The translations under genes were made by a program, and so were the position numbers. Positions 32,078 to 38,987 of a stretch of DNA of 38,987 bases are shown one piece after another; positions within the stretch are counted from its first letter, which is position 1, and each line of letters begins with the position of its first letter. This DNA is from Pseudomonadota bacterium (lineage in GTDB: Bacteria; Pseudomonadota; Gammaproteobacteria; UBA1113), in the NCBI GenBank assembly GCA_021778015.1, contig JAJYCX010000017.1:1-38987 (forward strand). Direction: 5' to 3'. The notes under the pieces were generated by a model that saw only the letters and a list, made by a program, of their open reading frames with translations, ran no database searches and was not told the origin of the DNA.

Positions 32078-33568
32078 TTATTCCCTTGGCCGTGGCGCCG
32101 TAGATAAATCATCAGATAAATCATCAGGTAAATCATCACCGCTGAGGTAAGGCCAAACATTTCTTGCTCTTTTACAGAATTCCCCCCAAAAGGTCTGGGG
32201 ACTAGCTGATAATTGGGAATTGGGCGTAGGCGTAGAGGCGATCCCATTTTTTTCGTTAGCAGGAGTAGGCTTTGGTGGTAGTAATGAACTGGCTTCAGAA
32301 GCAGCGCTAGCAACACTTTTTTGTTCATTCCAACGGGACTGGTTACTGGTTGATAAGCGGAAACTGGTAGATTCGCTATTGATACTATTATCCGTAGACG
32401 GCGGGATGGTTCCACTTTCTTCGTCAGGAAGGCGACGTTGTAATGGGCTATGGCCAGAAACAGTATTGCTGTTTTCGGAGTTGAGGTGTCTTTTAGCGGT
32501 AAGCACATTACCCATAACAGCCGCAAAACCTATCATAGCCATAACATATCCTATAAGCGCTATTGTTTTATCCGACGAAAGTTGCATAATTGGCGAAGGC
32601 GAAAGAAATAGTTTCACAAAGAAATCCACAAAAAATGTAATAGACAGATAGTATGTACTGGGCAAAGCAGCGCTTGATTTAGCACTGATAAACATTTCAA
32701 TCAAAATGAGAGCAGCAAAAAGTAGTAAGCTCGCTTCAGCTATACTCGGGTCTGGTTTGCCTATTTGTTCATAAAGAGCATTGAGACAAAATGCACCCAC
32801 GGTTATTGCTTTAATGATACTGGTTGTTAAGCCTTCTCTGGCCATTTGCACATGGTCCTCTGGAGCATGAATCAAATTTTTAACACGACATCCTATTTCA
32901 ATTCCTACGGTTACTACGGCTGGCGCCAATAAAAAGGGTTGACTTTGTTTAGCAATTATATGTATAGGTTTTGACAAGGGACCTGAAATTGAGTCATACA
33001 AGATCGCACGTATTTGAAAAGCAGAAAAAAGTCCGGCTTGTACTGCCAAAGTGGAGTATAAAGTGTTGTCGCGATCTTTTTGTTCTTTAGGAGCATCGGA
33101 AATTGAGTTTTCTCTTCCTATCTCATCGGAATCAGCTGCGATTATTTCCTCTTCGGAATCACTAGAGCTAGTTTCGTCTTCTGTACTCTCTTTGGAATCA
33201 CTAGAGCTAGTTTCGTCTTCTGTACTCTCTTTGGAATCACTAGAGCTAGTTTCGTCTTCTGTACTCTCTTCGGAATCACTAGAGCTAGTTTTGTCTTCTG
33301 TACTCTCTTCAGAATCATCCGCGCTGGCTTTTTCTTTTTCACGCTCCTTGGGATCCTCCGGGCTTGTTTCTATTTCTTCAGTAGACAAATCTATATCTAT
33401 TATTTTTTTTAGACCTTCGAAAAAAGCGTCTCCCTTTGGTTGATTTCTATTTATTGAAGGTTCTTTACTACCATCGGAATCTATTTCTACTCTTTGTGGG
33501 GATGAGTTTGAGCTGTGTTCAGAGGAATTAATATATGCGTTTGTTGCGCTCTCTTCTGCGGCCATCAT
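32078..33568 (-). CDS. acidic-repeat membrane protein, candidate effector
   Basis: 496 aa in three parts. Residues 1-165 are highly acidic and Ser-rich, with four 13-residue copies of S(E/K)ESTED(E/K)TSSSD. Residues 170-365 hold about five hydrophobic helices, for example PFLLAPAVVTVGIEIG and SLLLFAALILIEMFI. Residues 366-496 are Ser/Pro/Asn-rich and probably disordered, ending STAPRPRE. There is no N-terminal signal peptide. AGGAG precedes ATGATG at 33568. No family is recognised. Long disordered ends flanking a small membrane core suit a secreted protein that inserts into host membranes, but this is inference. The gene is monocistronic and converges with AAA copy 2. Confidence 0.65.
   Translation of the reverse strand: MMAAEESATNAYINSSEHSSNSSPQRVEIDSDGSKEPSINRNQPKGDAFFEGLKKIIDIDLSTEEIETSPEDPKEREKEKASADDSEESTEDKTSSSDSEESTEDETSSSDSKESTEDETSSSDSKESTEDETSSSDSEEEIIAADSDEIGRENSISDAPKEQKDRDNTLYSTLAVQAGLFSAFQIRAILYDSISGPLSKPIHIIAKQSQPFLLAPAVVTVGIEIGCRVKNLIHAPEDHVQMAREGLTTSIIKAITVGAFCLNALYEQIGKPDPSIAEASLLLFAALILIEMFISAKSSAALPSTYYLSITFFVDFFVKLFLSPSPIMQLSSDKTIALIGYVMAMIGFAAVMGNVLTAKRHLNSENSNTVSGHSPLQRRLPDEESGTIPPSTDNSINSESTSFRLSTSNQSRWNEQKSVASAASEASSLLPPKPTPANEKNGIASTPTPNSQLSASPQTFWGEFCKRARNVWPYLSGDDLPDDLSDDLSTAPRPRE
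33155..33310 (-). repeat. four 39-bp in-frame tandem repeats
   Basis: Four near-identical 39-bp units, each containing GGAATCACTAGAGCTAG, code for the 13-residue acidic Ser repeats of the surrounding gene. The period is a multiple of three, so unit gain or loss would keep the frame. There are no spacers, so this is not a CRISPR array. Confidence 0.92.
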
Positions 33569-33918
33569 TCTTCTCCTAATAATTTTTTTTATGAATGATC
33601 GTCCCTAAATCTTTGTGCTCTCCGTGTCGTGAACGCTAATAATACACCTAAACAGGTTAGATGCCAATTCCATTATTTTAACTGTAAAACATAAATAAAA
33701 AATACTACGTATTTTAAAGTAAATGGTAACTATTTTTCTTTTCCGCGACCGAAAGGGAGCGGAAGGCGAAGATATCCTCGAATCTATTCAATATACGTTT
33801 TTCTTACTACAAGGCGCGAATAGTTACATAATAACTTCTCTCATGACGCTCAATGCGGTATAATTCGCGCATAAAAATTTAAAGGTTACACAATGAATCA
33901 ATGCATCAGGAAAACACC
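33569..33918. other. intergenic region upstream of truA
   Basis: About 350 bp between divergent genes without a supported coding sequence. It is AT-rich, with one copy of the dispersed motif CCGCGACCGAAAGGGAGCGG (33743-33762) that also occurs at 916-935. TATAAT at 33859-33864, with a weak TTCTCT at 33836-33841 (17-nt spacer), may be the truA promoter. Confidence 0.5.
33743..33762 (+). repeat. dispersed palindromic motif, second copy
   Basis: CCGCGACCGAAAGGGAGCGG matches 916-935 at 18 of 20 positions. Its ends CCGC and GCGG are complementary, so it can form a short hairpin. It is probably a REP-like genomic repeat. Confidence 0.65.
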
Positions 33919-34704
33919 ATGCGCTTAGCGTTATCGTTAGAATACGACGGATCGCAATACTGGGGGTGGCAACGACAAAGTACCGCCAGCAGCGTGCAAG
34001 CCGCGGTGGAACACGCTTTAAGCCGCGTGGCGGCTGAGCCAATACGCGTATTTTGTGCGGGCCGTACCGATAGAGGCGTGCATGCAACCACTCAGGTCAT
34101 TCATTTTGATACCAATAGTGTACGTGTAGCGCGCGCGTGGATAGTCGGCGGCAATAGCTACTTACCTAAAGATATACGCCTGCATTGGGTACAAGAAGTA
34201 CCCGCAGATTTTCATGCGCGCTTTAGTGCTTTCAGCCGTCGTTATTGTTATGTATTGCAAGTGAGTCCTATTTCACCCGCTATTTTGGCGCCTTATGTGA
34301 GTTGGCGTTATGGTGATGATTTGGATATAGACGTAATGGCGCAAGCGGCTACTTTGCTATTAGGACAACATGATTTCTCATCGTTCAGAGCTTCTGAATG
34401 CCAGGCTAAAACGCCCATACGTACTGTGAGTACGTGTAGTTTATACAAACAAGATAAATTCTTTGTCTTTGAAATAGAAGCCGATGGTTTTTTACACCAT
34501 ATGGTGCGTAACATCATGGGCGTGTTAATAGAAATAGGTTTAGGCAAGCAACCCGTGAGCTGGATGAGCGAAGTGTTAACTGCTTGTGATAGACGTGTTG
34601 CCGCTATGACTGCTCCGGCTAATGGTCTCTACTTAACGCATATAGGCTATCCACAACGTTTTGCAATTCCCGTGGTTTTGCGTAAGCCGGTATTTTTGAA
34701 ATAA
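33919..34704 (+). CDS. truA: tRNA pseudouridine(38-40) synthase TruA
   Basis: 261 aa from ATG 33919, the start that matches the family N-terminus MRLALSLEYDGSQYWGWQRQ, with AGGA 9 nt upstream; ATG 33901 would add six residues. The catalytic Asp lies in CAGRTDRGVHAT, and further conserved segments are FHARFSA and HHMVRNIMG. TruA isomerises uridines 38-40 in the anticodon arm of many tRNAs. It stands alone between accessory genes here, without the usual fimV, trpF or accD neighbours. Confidence 0.96.
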   Translation: MRLALSLEYDGSQYWGWQRQSTASSVQAAVEHALSRVAAEPIRVFCAGRTDRGVHATTQVIHFDTNSVRVARAWIVGGNSYLPKDIRLHWVQEVPADFHARFSAFSRRYCYVLQVSPISPAILAPYVSWRYGDDLDIDVMAQAATLLLGQHDFSSFRASECQAKTPIRTVSTCSLYKQDKFFVFEIEADGFLHHMVRNIMGVLIEIGLGKQPVSWMSEVLTACDRRVAAMTAPANGLYLTHIGYPQRFAIPVVLRKPVFLK

Positions 34705-34824
34705 AGAAGCATTATTTTTTACTAAGCTGTTGAAAATATATAGATAATTAGTTAAAATCATGTTGCTTGTGCGCAAAGCCGAGTAAATTATAAACATAAT
34801 TATGATGTAAATGGAGAGATCTTA

Positions 34825-36825
34825 ATGAAAGAAAAACAACCTAAAAGCCAAGGTGCCGCAGCTCCTCAAATAGTGACACCAGATTGGAATGCTTTCTTAC
34901 GAATATTAGCGCCCCAATTTATTACACGAGATACAGACATTCTTATTTCAAAAAAAGATAACACTATTTCTTTTGAAATAGCGGCTGCTAGATTAAAAGA
35001 ATTTCAGGATCATTTTGGCCGGGTTTTACAGAGTTCGGAATCTTTAGATCTGCAATTATCTTATCAATATAATAAAGATAGGACAGCAATATCTTCTAAA
35101 TCTTTGCCAATAGAAGCTGAAATCTTTGAAGGCCCGCGTATAGAAAATCTGGAGCAAGCTAAAAGCTTTATGGCAAAATTATTTGGCTTAGGGACCATGG
35201 CTGGAGATAGTAACTTCCCTGTTAAATTCAATAACTTGTTTGTAAAATATGAGAAAGGTGTGCTTATCTCAGATCCTGATTCTTTACTTTCTGCTGATAT
35301 GGTAAAGCGTGGACTAGCATTTTTATGCGCGCATTTTAATGCAGTAAATGTTCAAACTTTACGGAGAATAATTTCACAACCAGATCCAAATCTGCACTTA
35401 CAAGCCCCGGGTAATGCTATAGTGACAGCAAAGGAAGGTGAAGGTTTTGTGCAAACCTGTTTTGGATTTATTGAGGATACTTCTCAAATATATTTTAACA
35501 TTGGTCGCTTTCTTCAATTAATCTATCCTCCCCAAGTGTATGTAGACGAAATAACTGCAGTAAAAGCACGCGTCACTATCAGTGCTTCATACTTGCTTTT
35601 GTATGTTAAGCAACTGTCACGTCATGGCATTCTATTTACAGTAGAAGTAAAGCATGGCAAAGTTAGCGCCCAACCTTTAGTATTACCACATAAAGAGACC
35701 ATTCAAAAACCATTAACCGTTTTCATTGTGTTGGATGATAGCGGCAGCATGGAAAAGTATAGAGATAAGTTGTTTGAAAATGTAAGGCTATTAATAGGTA
35801 AAATTGCCTTGGTTGCTCCAAAAGCAGACATATGTCTTACTATATTTTCTGGCAAAAATCAACAAAAAAGCTACAATGGAAAAGCAGAAAATTTTGATTT
35901 TGATTGTTTTAATCAAGTATCTTTACGAGGTTTGACAGCGTTATATGATGCGATCTCGGGACCTTTAAAACAGATGAAGAATATTCTGGATAAAAATAAT
36001 ACTATGCTTATCGTTTTTACGGATGGCCAAAATAATGACAGCGATGTTCAGGAGAGAGATATTTCAAAGCAAATTAACGATATTCGACAAGCTGTGGGTA
36101 AGGGCGGTATGCCTCCTGAAATTTATGCTATTGGTTATGGAGAGGAGCTAGATACAAACGTATTAAACGGGTTGGCGCGGGCTGCTTTTCATCATGAATA
36201 TACAAAGCTAGAATCTTTTGAAAGCCTGGGAGCAATTATGCATGGCATTGAAGGTTTTGAGCATGGCCGCGTGGTGGCTGAATTTCGGACTGTGATAGGG
36301 GATGTAGAAGAAACGCACACAGTACCGATTTGTTTAGATGAGCAGCCTCATGTGGTGCGTCAAGTTACTTTCCCATTGTATAATCAACCAGTCCGACTTT
36401 CTTTCATGGCACTCACTAAAGGGGAAGAGTTGGGGGTGAACCAAGCGACCCTGCAAATTACTCCGATTTATGCACAAAGACTGATGGAAGGCTATGGGGA
36501 AAGGGTAGAGAAGATTTACAACGAATCTTGGGCACCAGCAAAGAAAATTGCGGAGTTGAACGGAGTTCTGAGTGAAATGAATACCTTCTGTGCGCGAGCA
36601 CCGCAGCAAGTTGTTCTGGCATTGCAAACCGATTTACAGGACAAAATCAACGGCTATAAAGAAGAATTGGTTAAAAACCACGATGCGCCGCGTAGTTCTG
36701 CTGAGAGTAGTGCCCCTAGAGCCTCATCCCCATCCCTAGGGAGGGATAGTCCTATAAACGCGGGTATTATAAACAGTAGTCCTAGGGTTGAAGAAAGGAA
36801 GGTAAGTTCACCCACACCGCGATAA
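34825..36825 (+). CDS. von Willebrand factor A domain protein, candidate effector
   Basis: 666 aa. A vWA domain occupies about 295-470: the MIDAS triad is Asp304-x-Ser306-x-Ser308 in VLDDSGSM, Thr372 in RGLTALYDA and Asp401 in FTDGQNND, all intact, so divalent-metal adhesion-type binding is expected. The N-terminal 290 residues and a C-terminal beta-rich part (470-570) are not recognised. The last 50 residues are Ser/Pro/Arg-rich and end SSPTPR. There is no signal peptide or membrane helix, so it is cytosolic or exported by a specialised route. GGAGAG lies before ATG 34825, and a strong terminator follows. No MoxR ATPase or other vWA partner is adjacent, which argues against a chaperone-type pair. 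Confidence 0.78.
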   Translation: MKEKQPKSQGAAAPQIVTPDWNAFLRILAPQFITRDTDILISKKDNTISFEIAAARLKEFQDHFGRVLQSSESLDLQLSYQYNKDRTAISSKSLPIEAEIFEGPRIENLEQAKSFMAKLFGLGTMAGDSNFPVKFNNLFVKYEKGVLISDPDSLLSADMVKRGLAFLCAHFNAVNVQTLRRIISQPDPNLHLQAPGNAIVTAKEGEGFVQTCFGFIEDTSQIYFNIGRFLQLIYPPQVYVDEITAVKARVTISASYLLLYVKQLSRHGILFTVEVKHGKVSAQPLVLPHKETIQKPLTVFIVLDDSGSMEKYRDKLFENVRLLIGKIALVAPKADICLTIFSGKNQQKSYNGKAENFDFDCFNQVSLRGLTALYDAISGPLKQMKNILDKNNTMLIVFTDGQNNDSDVQERDISKQINDIRQAVGKGGMPPEIYAIGYGEELDTNVLNGLARAAFHHEYTKLESFESLGAIMHGIEGFEHGRVVAEFRTVIGDVEETHTVPICLDEQPHVVRQVTFPLYNQPVRLSFMALTKGEELGVNQATLQITPIYAQRLMEGYGERVEKIYNESWAPAKKIAELNGVLSEMNTFCARAPQQVVLALQTDLQDKINGYKEELVKNHDAPRSSAESSAPRASSPSLGRDSPINAGIINSSPRVEERKVSSPTPR

Positions 36826-36840
36826 ATCACCTTTCTGCGA

Positions 36841-36887
36841 ATGCTCCATGCGCCCCAAAGAGACGGGCGCATGGAGCATAATTTTTT
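36841..36887 (+). terminator. strong intrinsic terminator
   Basis: ATGCTCCATGCGCCC (36841-36855) pairs perfectly over 15 bp with GGGCGCATGGAGCAT (36865-36879), followed by AATTTTTT. It ends the vWA transcript just before the ratA promoter. Confidence 0.93.
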
Positions 36888-36890
36888 GCT

Positions 36891-36920
36891 TTGCATATAC
36901 CCCTATTTTTGCGCTAGAAT
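36891..36920 (+). promoter_or_regulatory. predicted promoter of ratA-rnfH
   Basis: TTGCAT (36891-36896), an 18-nt spacer, then TAGAAT (36915-36920). Transcription would begin near 36927, giving a short leader before ATG 36950. Confidence 0.5.
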
Positions 36921-36949
36921 ATTGCCAATTATTACTGATGGTGACCAAT

Positions 36950-37381
36950 ATGCCCGATATCCATAAACAAGCTCGTGTTCCGCATACCGCGGAGCAAATG
37001 TACAACTTAGTAAACGACATCGCTTCGTATCCGCTGTTTTTGCCTTGGTGCAAGGAAGTCGATATTTTAGGCGAAAGCGAGGATGAAATCCGTGCTACCT
37101 TGCATTTGGAAAAGAGTGGCTTGCGCAAGTCCTTTACTACGTGTAATCGTCTGCAAAAAAATAAAATGATAGAAATTCGCTTATTAGCAGGGCCTTTTAG
37201 CCATTTAGAGGGATTTTGGCGCTTCGTGCAACACGAAGATGGCCAATCCGAGGTTATGTTGGACATGGAATTTGAGTTTGCCAATAAGCTAATAAGCTTT
37301 GCGATTGAACCCATATTCAGCCAAATCGCAAATTCCTTGGTGGATGCGTTTAGCGACAGAGCCAAAGCGCTGTATGGATAA
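36950..37381 (+). CDS. ratA: RatA/COQ10-like START-domain protein
   Basis: 143 aa from ATG 36950. ATG 36938 in the same frame is possible, but neither has a strong ribosome site. The SRPBCC/START-like fold is recognised by AEQMYNLVNDIASYPLFLPW, the Trp-Cys that follows, and the C-terminal IANSLVDAFSDRAKALYG. E. coli RatA (YfjG) was described as a toxin that blocks 70S ribosome assembly; eukaryotic and other bacterial homologues (COQ10) help ubiquinone function in respiration, which may be the older role. It overlaps rnfH by 8 bp, the conserved ratA-rnfH pair. Confidence 0.93.
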   Translation: MPDIHKQARVPHTAEQMYNLVNDIASYPLFLPWCKEVDILGESEDEIRATLHLEKSGLRKSFTTCNRLQKNKMIEIRLLAGPFSHLEGFWRFVQHEDGQSEVMLDMEFEFANKLISFAIEPIFSQIANSLVDAFSDRAKALYG

Positions 37382-37679
37382 AGCTTTACTGGATATACAG
37401 GTGGTGTACGCGCTGCCTAATAATATTCTGGTTATAGACTGTAGTGTTCCGGCGGGCAGCACCGTTGCAGAAGCGATTCATTTATCTGGTCTCAAGCAAA
37501 AAGTGCCCGATTTGCGCCTAGAGGAGGGCTTAGTGGGTATTTACAGTCAAAAAGTATCTTTAAATCATAGGGTTGTGGATGGTGATAGAATTGAATGCTA
37601 TAGACCCGTCAGTGCCGATCCTAAAGTAGTGCGCCAAAGACGCGTAGAAAAGAAGCGCAAAACCAAAGCAAATCTTTAA
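37374..37679 (+). CDS. rnfH: RnfH family ubiquitin-like protein
   Basis: 101 aa from ATG 37374, which overlaps the ratA stop; the frame is open further upstream inside ratA, but homologues start here. The beta-grasp fold is suggested by QVVYALPNNILVIDCSVPAG, then GIYSQKVSLNHRVVDGDRIECYRP, with the typical DRIE-x-YRP motif. The tail is basic (RQRRVEKKRKTK). The function is poorly known; it is conserved as the partner of ratA and was once discussed as its antitoxin. Some genomes place it near rnf or smpB genes, neither of which is seen here. Confidence 0.93.
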   Translation: MDKALLDIQVVYALPNNILVIDCSVPAGSTVAEAIHLSGLKQKVPDLRLEEGLVGIYSQKVSLNHRVVDGDRIECYRPVSADPKVVRQRRVEKKRKTKANL

Positions 37680-37756
37680 GGCATAAAAACAACCGACCGT
37701 TAACATTACCTTAAGCTTTATCTGTTAGAATAAGGCGCGCAATGTTTTTGCGCATT

Positions 37757-37762
37757 TATAAT
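37757..37762 (+). promoter_or_regulatory. -10 element for the Ser-rich unknown gene
   Basis: TATAAT at 37757-37762, 34 nt before ATG 37797, with GCGCAA/TTGCGC (37737-37753) as a small dyad over the -35 area. No good -35 box is visible, so an activator or the dyad may matter. Confidence 0.4.
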
Positions 37763-37796
37763 ACAATAATTAATATATTTAGTGAGGGTAGTAGTG

Positions 37797-38597
37797 ATGG
37801 CGGCAGTAGAATATGAAGCAGAAAATGAAGCAAAAGACGAAAAAGATATTCGAAAACTAGTGCTTTTAGAAAGTGGAAAGGGGGAAAAAGGAAGCATTTT
37901 TGAATCTTTTTTTATGAATTATGAATTTGATTGTCTTTCTACAAGAGGGAACCACTGGAAAAAAGATAAACATTATCACATGTACGATAAAACATTTGTA
38001 GAACTTACCCACACTGTTGCAAAAGTTTTTGTCGCTAATAATCTAAAGCATGTAGGTTATGTGGTTTTGAAAGATGTAATAGAGAATAGCGTAGGACCCC
38101 AGTTTTTATATTATTTTTCAGAGACTAGCTCAGCACAACATCAGCGTATCGCGTTGGAACAAGCCAACGACTACTCTTTTTATTTAGAAGAGAAAAAATA
38201 TAGTTTGGCTGCAGATGGTACTATAACAGAAGCTAAAAAAGAAGAATCTGAATCTATCAACGAACTTCAAAAAGATGTTGTAGTAGAGACTGAAGGGAAA
38301 AAGAAAAAGTTTAGATCTTTTAATTCACCTTTTTCATTTTTGTCTTCTAGTGAACTTCCTGATAAATCGCAACAAAATAGTGATAAATCAAAAAAACGGA
38401 AAGGTTTTTTTAAGCCCAAATCAAGCCTATCCTTATCTTCTTCTGCCTCTAGCCCAGAGATAGAAAGCGTTAGTTCTTCTCCAGAGATAGACCGAACGGA
38501 TTCTGTTAGCCCAAAGATTGAAAATGTTAGTCCATCTCCAGAGACGAGTCGTGCTAGTTCCACAAGTCCAAAGATTAAAAGTGTTCGTTTTGCTTAA
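37797..38597 (+). CDS. unknown Ser-rich repeat protein, candidate effector
   Basis: 266 aa from ATG 37797, with GAGGG 9 nt upstream; a GTG at 37782 would add five residues. Residues 1-135 look globular, with alternating helices and strands and several aromatic residues, and match no family I recognise. Residues 140-200 are charged and Lys-rich (EGKKKKF, SKKRKGFFK). Residues 200-266 are imperfect SSPEIESV / SSPEIDRT / SPKIENV / SPKIKSV repeats. No signal peptide or membrane segment is present. The Ser/Pro repeats could be phosphorylation sites in a eukaryotic host. The gene is monocistronic, directly before rnpB. Confidence 0.6.
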   Translation: MAAVEYEAENEAKDEKDIRKLVLLESGKGEKGSIFESFFMNYEFDCLSTRGNHWKKDKHYHMYDKTFVELTHTVAKVFVANNLKHVGYVVLKDVIENSVGPQFLYYFSETSSAQHQRIALEQANDYSFYLEEKKYSLAADGTITEAKKEESESINELQKDVVVETEGKKKKFRSFNSPFSFLSSSELPDKSQQNSDKSKKRKGFFKPKSSLSLSSSASSPEIESVSSSPEIDRTDSVSPKIENVSPSPETSRASSTSPKIKSVRFA

Positions 38598-38634
38598 TAA
38601 TAAGAACGCTAATGCATTTCAACTCGATTCAGGG

Positions 38635-38640
38635 TATACT
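38635..38640 (+). promoter_or_regulatory. -10 element of rnpB
   Basis: TATACT at 38635-38640 lies 6 nt before the predicted 5' end of rnpB. The -35 region is weak. Confidence 0.5.
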
Positions 38641-38646
38641 GCGTCC

Positions 38647-38987
38647 AGAGTTGGCTAGGTGATCGCTGGTTTAAATATCAGAGGAAAGTCCGGGCTCCAT
38701 AGGGCAAGGTGTCAGGTAATACCTGGGAGGCGTGAGCCTACGGAAAGTGCCACAGAAAATATACCGCCGCATTTGCTTGCAAGTGCGGTAAGGGTGAAAT
38801 GGTGCGGTAAGAGCGCACCGCGCTGTTGGTAACAACAGTGGCAGGGCAAACCCCACCTGGAGCAAGACCAAATAGGGATCTATGTGCGGCCCGCACGGGA
38901 TCCGGGTTGGTTGCTAAAGCGTATTGGTGACAATACGCGTAGACGAATGATCATCCACGACAGAACCCGGCTTATCGGCCAACTCTA
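38647..38987 (+). ncRNA. rnpB: RNase P RNA, class A
   Basis: The catalytic RNA of RNase P, which trims tRNA 5' leaders. Conserved blocks appear in order: GAGGAAAGTCCGGGCTCCAT (P4 5' side and CR-I), GGTAAGGGTGAAATGGTGCG, GTAAGAGCGCACCG, GGAGCAAGACCAAATAGGG, and GACAGAACCCGGCTTATCGG near the 3' end. The terminal helix pairs AGAGTTGGC (38647-38655) with GCCAACTCT (38978-38986). It is essentially complete; the last few bases may lie beyond the window. Confidence 0.97.

Noticed and set aside
33155-33310. CRISPR array
   Set aside because: Units are contiguous and in frame with coding sequence, with no unique spacers and no cas genes.
33051-33443. Plus-strand Ser/Leu-rich and minus-strand Lys-rich open frames over the 39-bp repeats
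   Set aside because: Both are alternative readings of the tandem repeat inside the long minus-strand gene; they have no independent start signals.
36950-37679. ratA-rnfH as a classical toxin-antitoxin pair
   Set aside because: The pair is a conserved chromosomal arrangement; the COQ10-like role is at least as likely, and nothing here indicates a mobile or plasmid-type module.

Overview
The window reads as chromosome of a gammaproteobacterium of the Legionellales type (Coxiella/Legionella/Berkiella-like, intracellular lifestyle). The basis is the gammaproteobacterial gacA/letA-uvrC-pgsA and ratA-rnfH orders, two CsrA-family genes, moderately AT-rich DNA, and proteins of eukaryotic or toxin character scattered between housekeeping operons (papain-fold toxin-like protein, protein kinase, vWA protein, Ser-rich repeat proteins). 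No genus can be fixed from the sequence alone. No insertion sequence, CRISPR array, conjugation gene or prophage structural gene was seen.

Layout. 1-750: 3' end of 23S rRNA, 5S rRNA and terminator of an rrn operon, followed by a nested inverted-repeat element (about 780-1060). 1110-7052: accessory genes, namely a papain-fold toxin-like protein with a Ser repeat tail, a broken NTF2-like gene, a YdiI/MenI-type thioesterase, two unknown proteins, and canonical csrA behind a small unknown gene. 7431-11306: an amino-sugar module with an XRE regulator fused to a sugar-kinase-like sensor, converging on a nagA-like/HAD phosphatase/DMT transporter operon. 11778-17070: murJ, ribF, trmJ, then an Fe-S run of iscS, an IscU-like protein lacking most ligand cysteines, and an IscA-type carrier. 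17111-20423: a cytosolic beta-lactamase-fold hydrolase, a Cys-motif protein, and an AAA ATPase of the DUF4143 type under repeated palindromic sites. 20476-22682: mmsA and a glutathione S-transferase. 22801-24965: a phage-type repressor with a catalytically dead S24 domain diverging from a second, divergent csrA, then tRNA-Ser(UGA) and a GacA/LetA response regulator. 24981-27410: uvrC and pgsA. 27559-31842: a protein kinase, a small membrane protein plus rhomboid protease, and a second AAA/DUF4143 ATPase with its own 32-bp-phased promoter repeats. 32078-38597: an acidic-repeat membrane protein, truA, a vWA protein, ratA-rnfH and a Ser-rich unknown. 38647-38987: rnpB.

How the parts fit. Housekeeping operons form a conserved backbone, and monocistronic accessory genes with their own promoters sit between them. 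LetA and the two CsrA-family proteins suggest post-transcriptional control of host-phase genes. A GGA-loop hairpin at the predicted 5' end of one accessory transcript (4061-4077) is a candidate CsrA site. The most unusual items are the two AAA/DUF4143 genes, each with different direct repeats at the same 32-bp period around a TGCTATAAT promoter; the dead-S24 repressor whose likely operator lies inside the csrA-paralogue promoter; the papain-fold protein ending in a CaaX-like motif next to a likely frameshift; and the IscU homologue that kept one of three cluster ligands.
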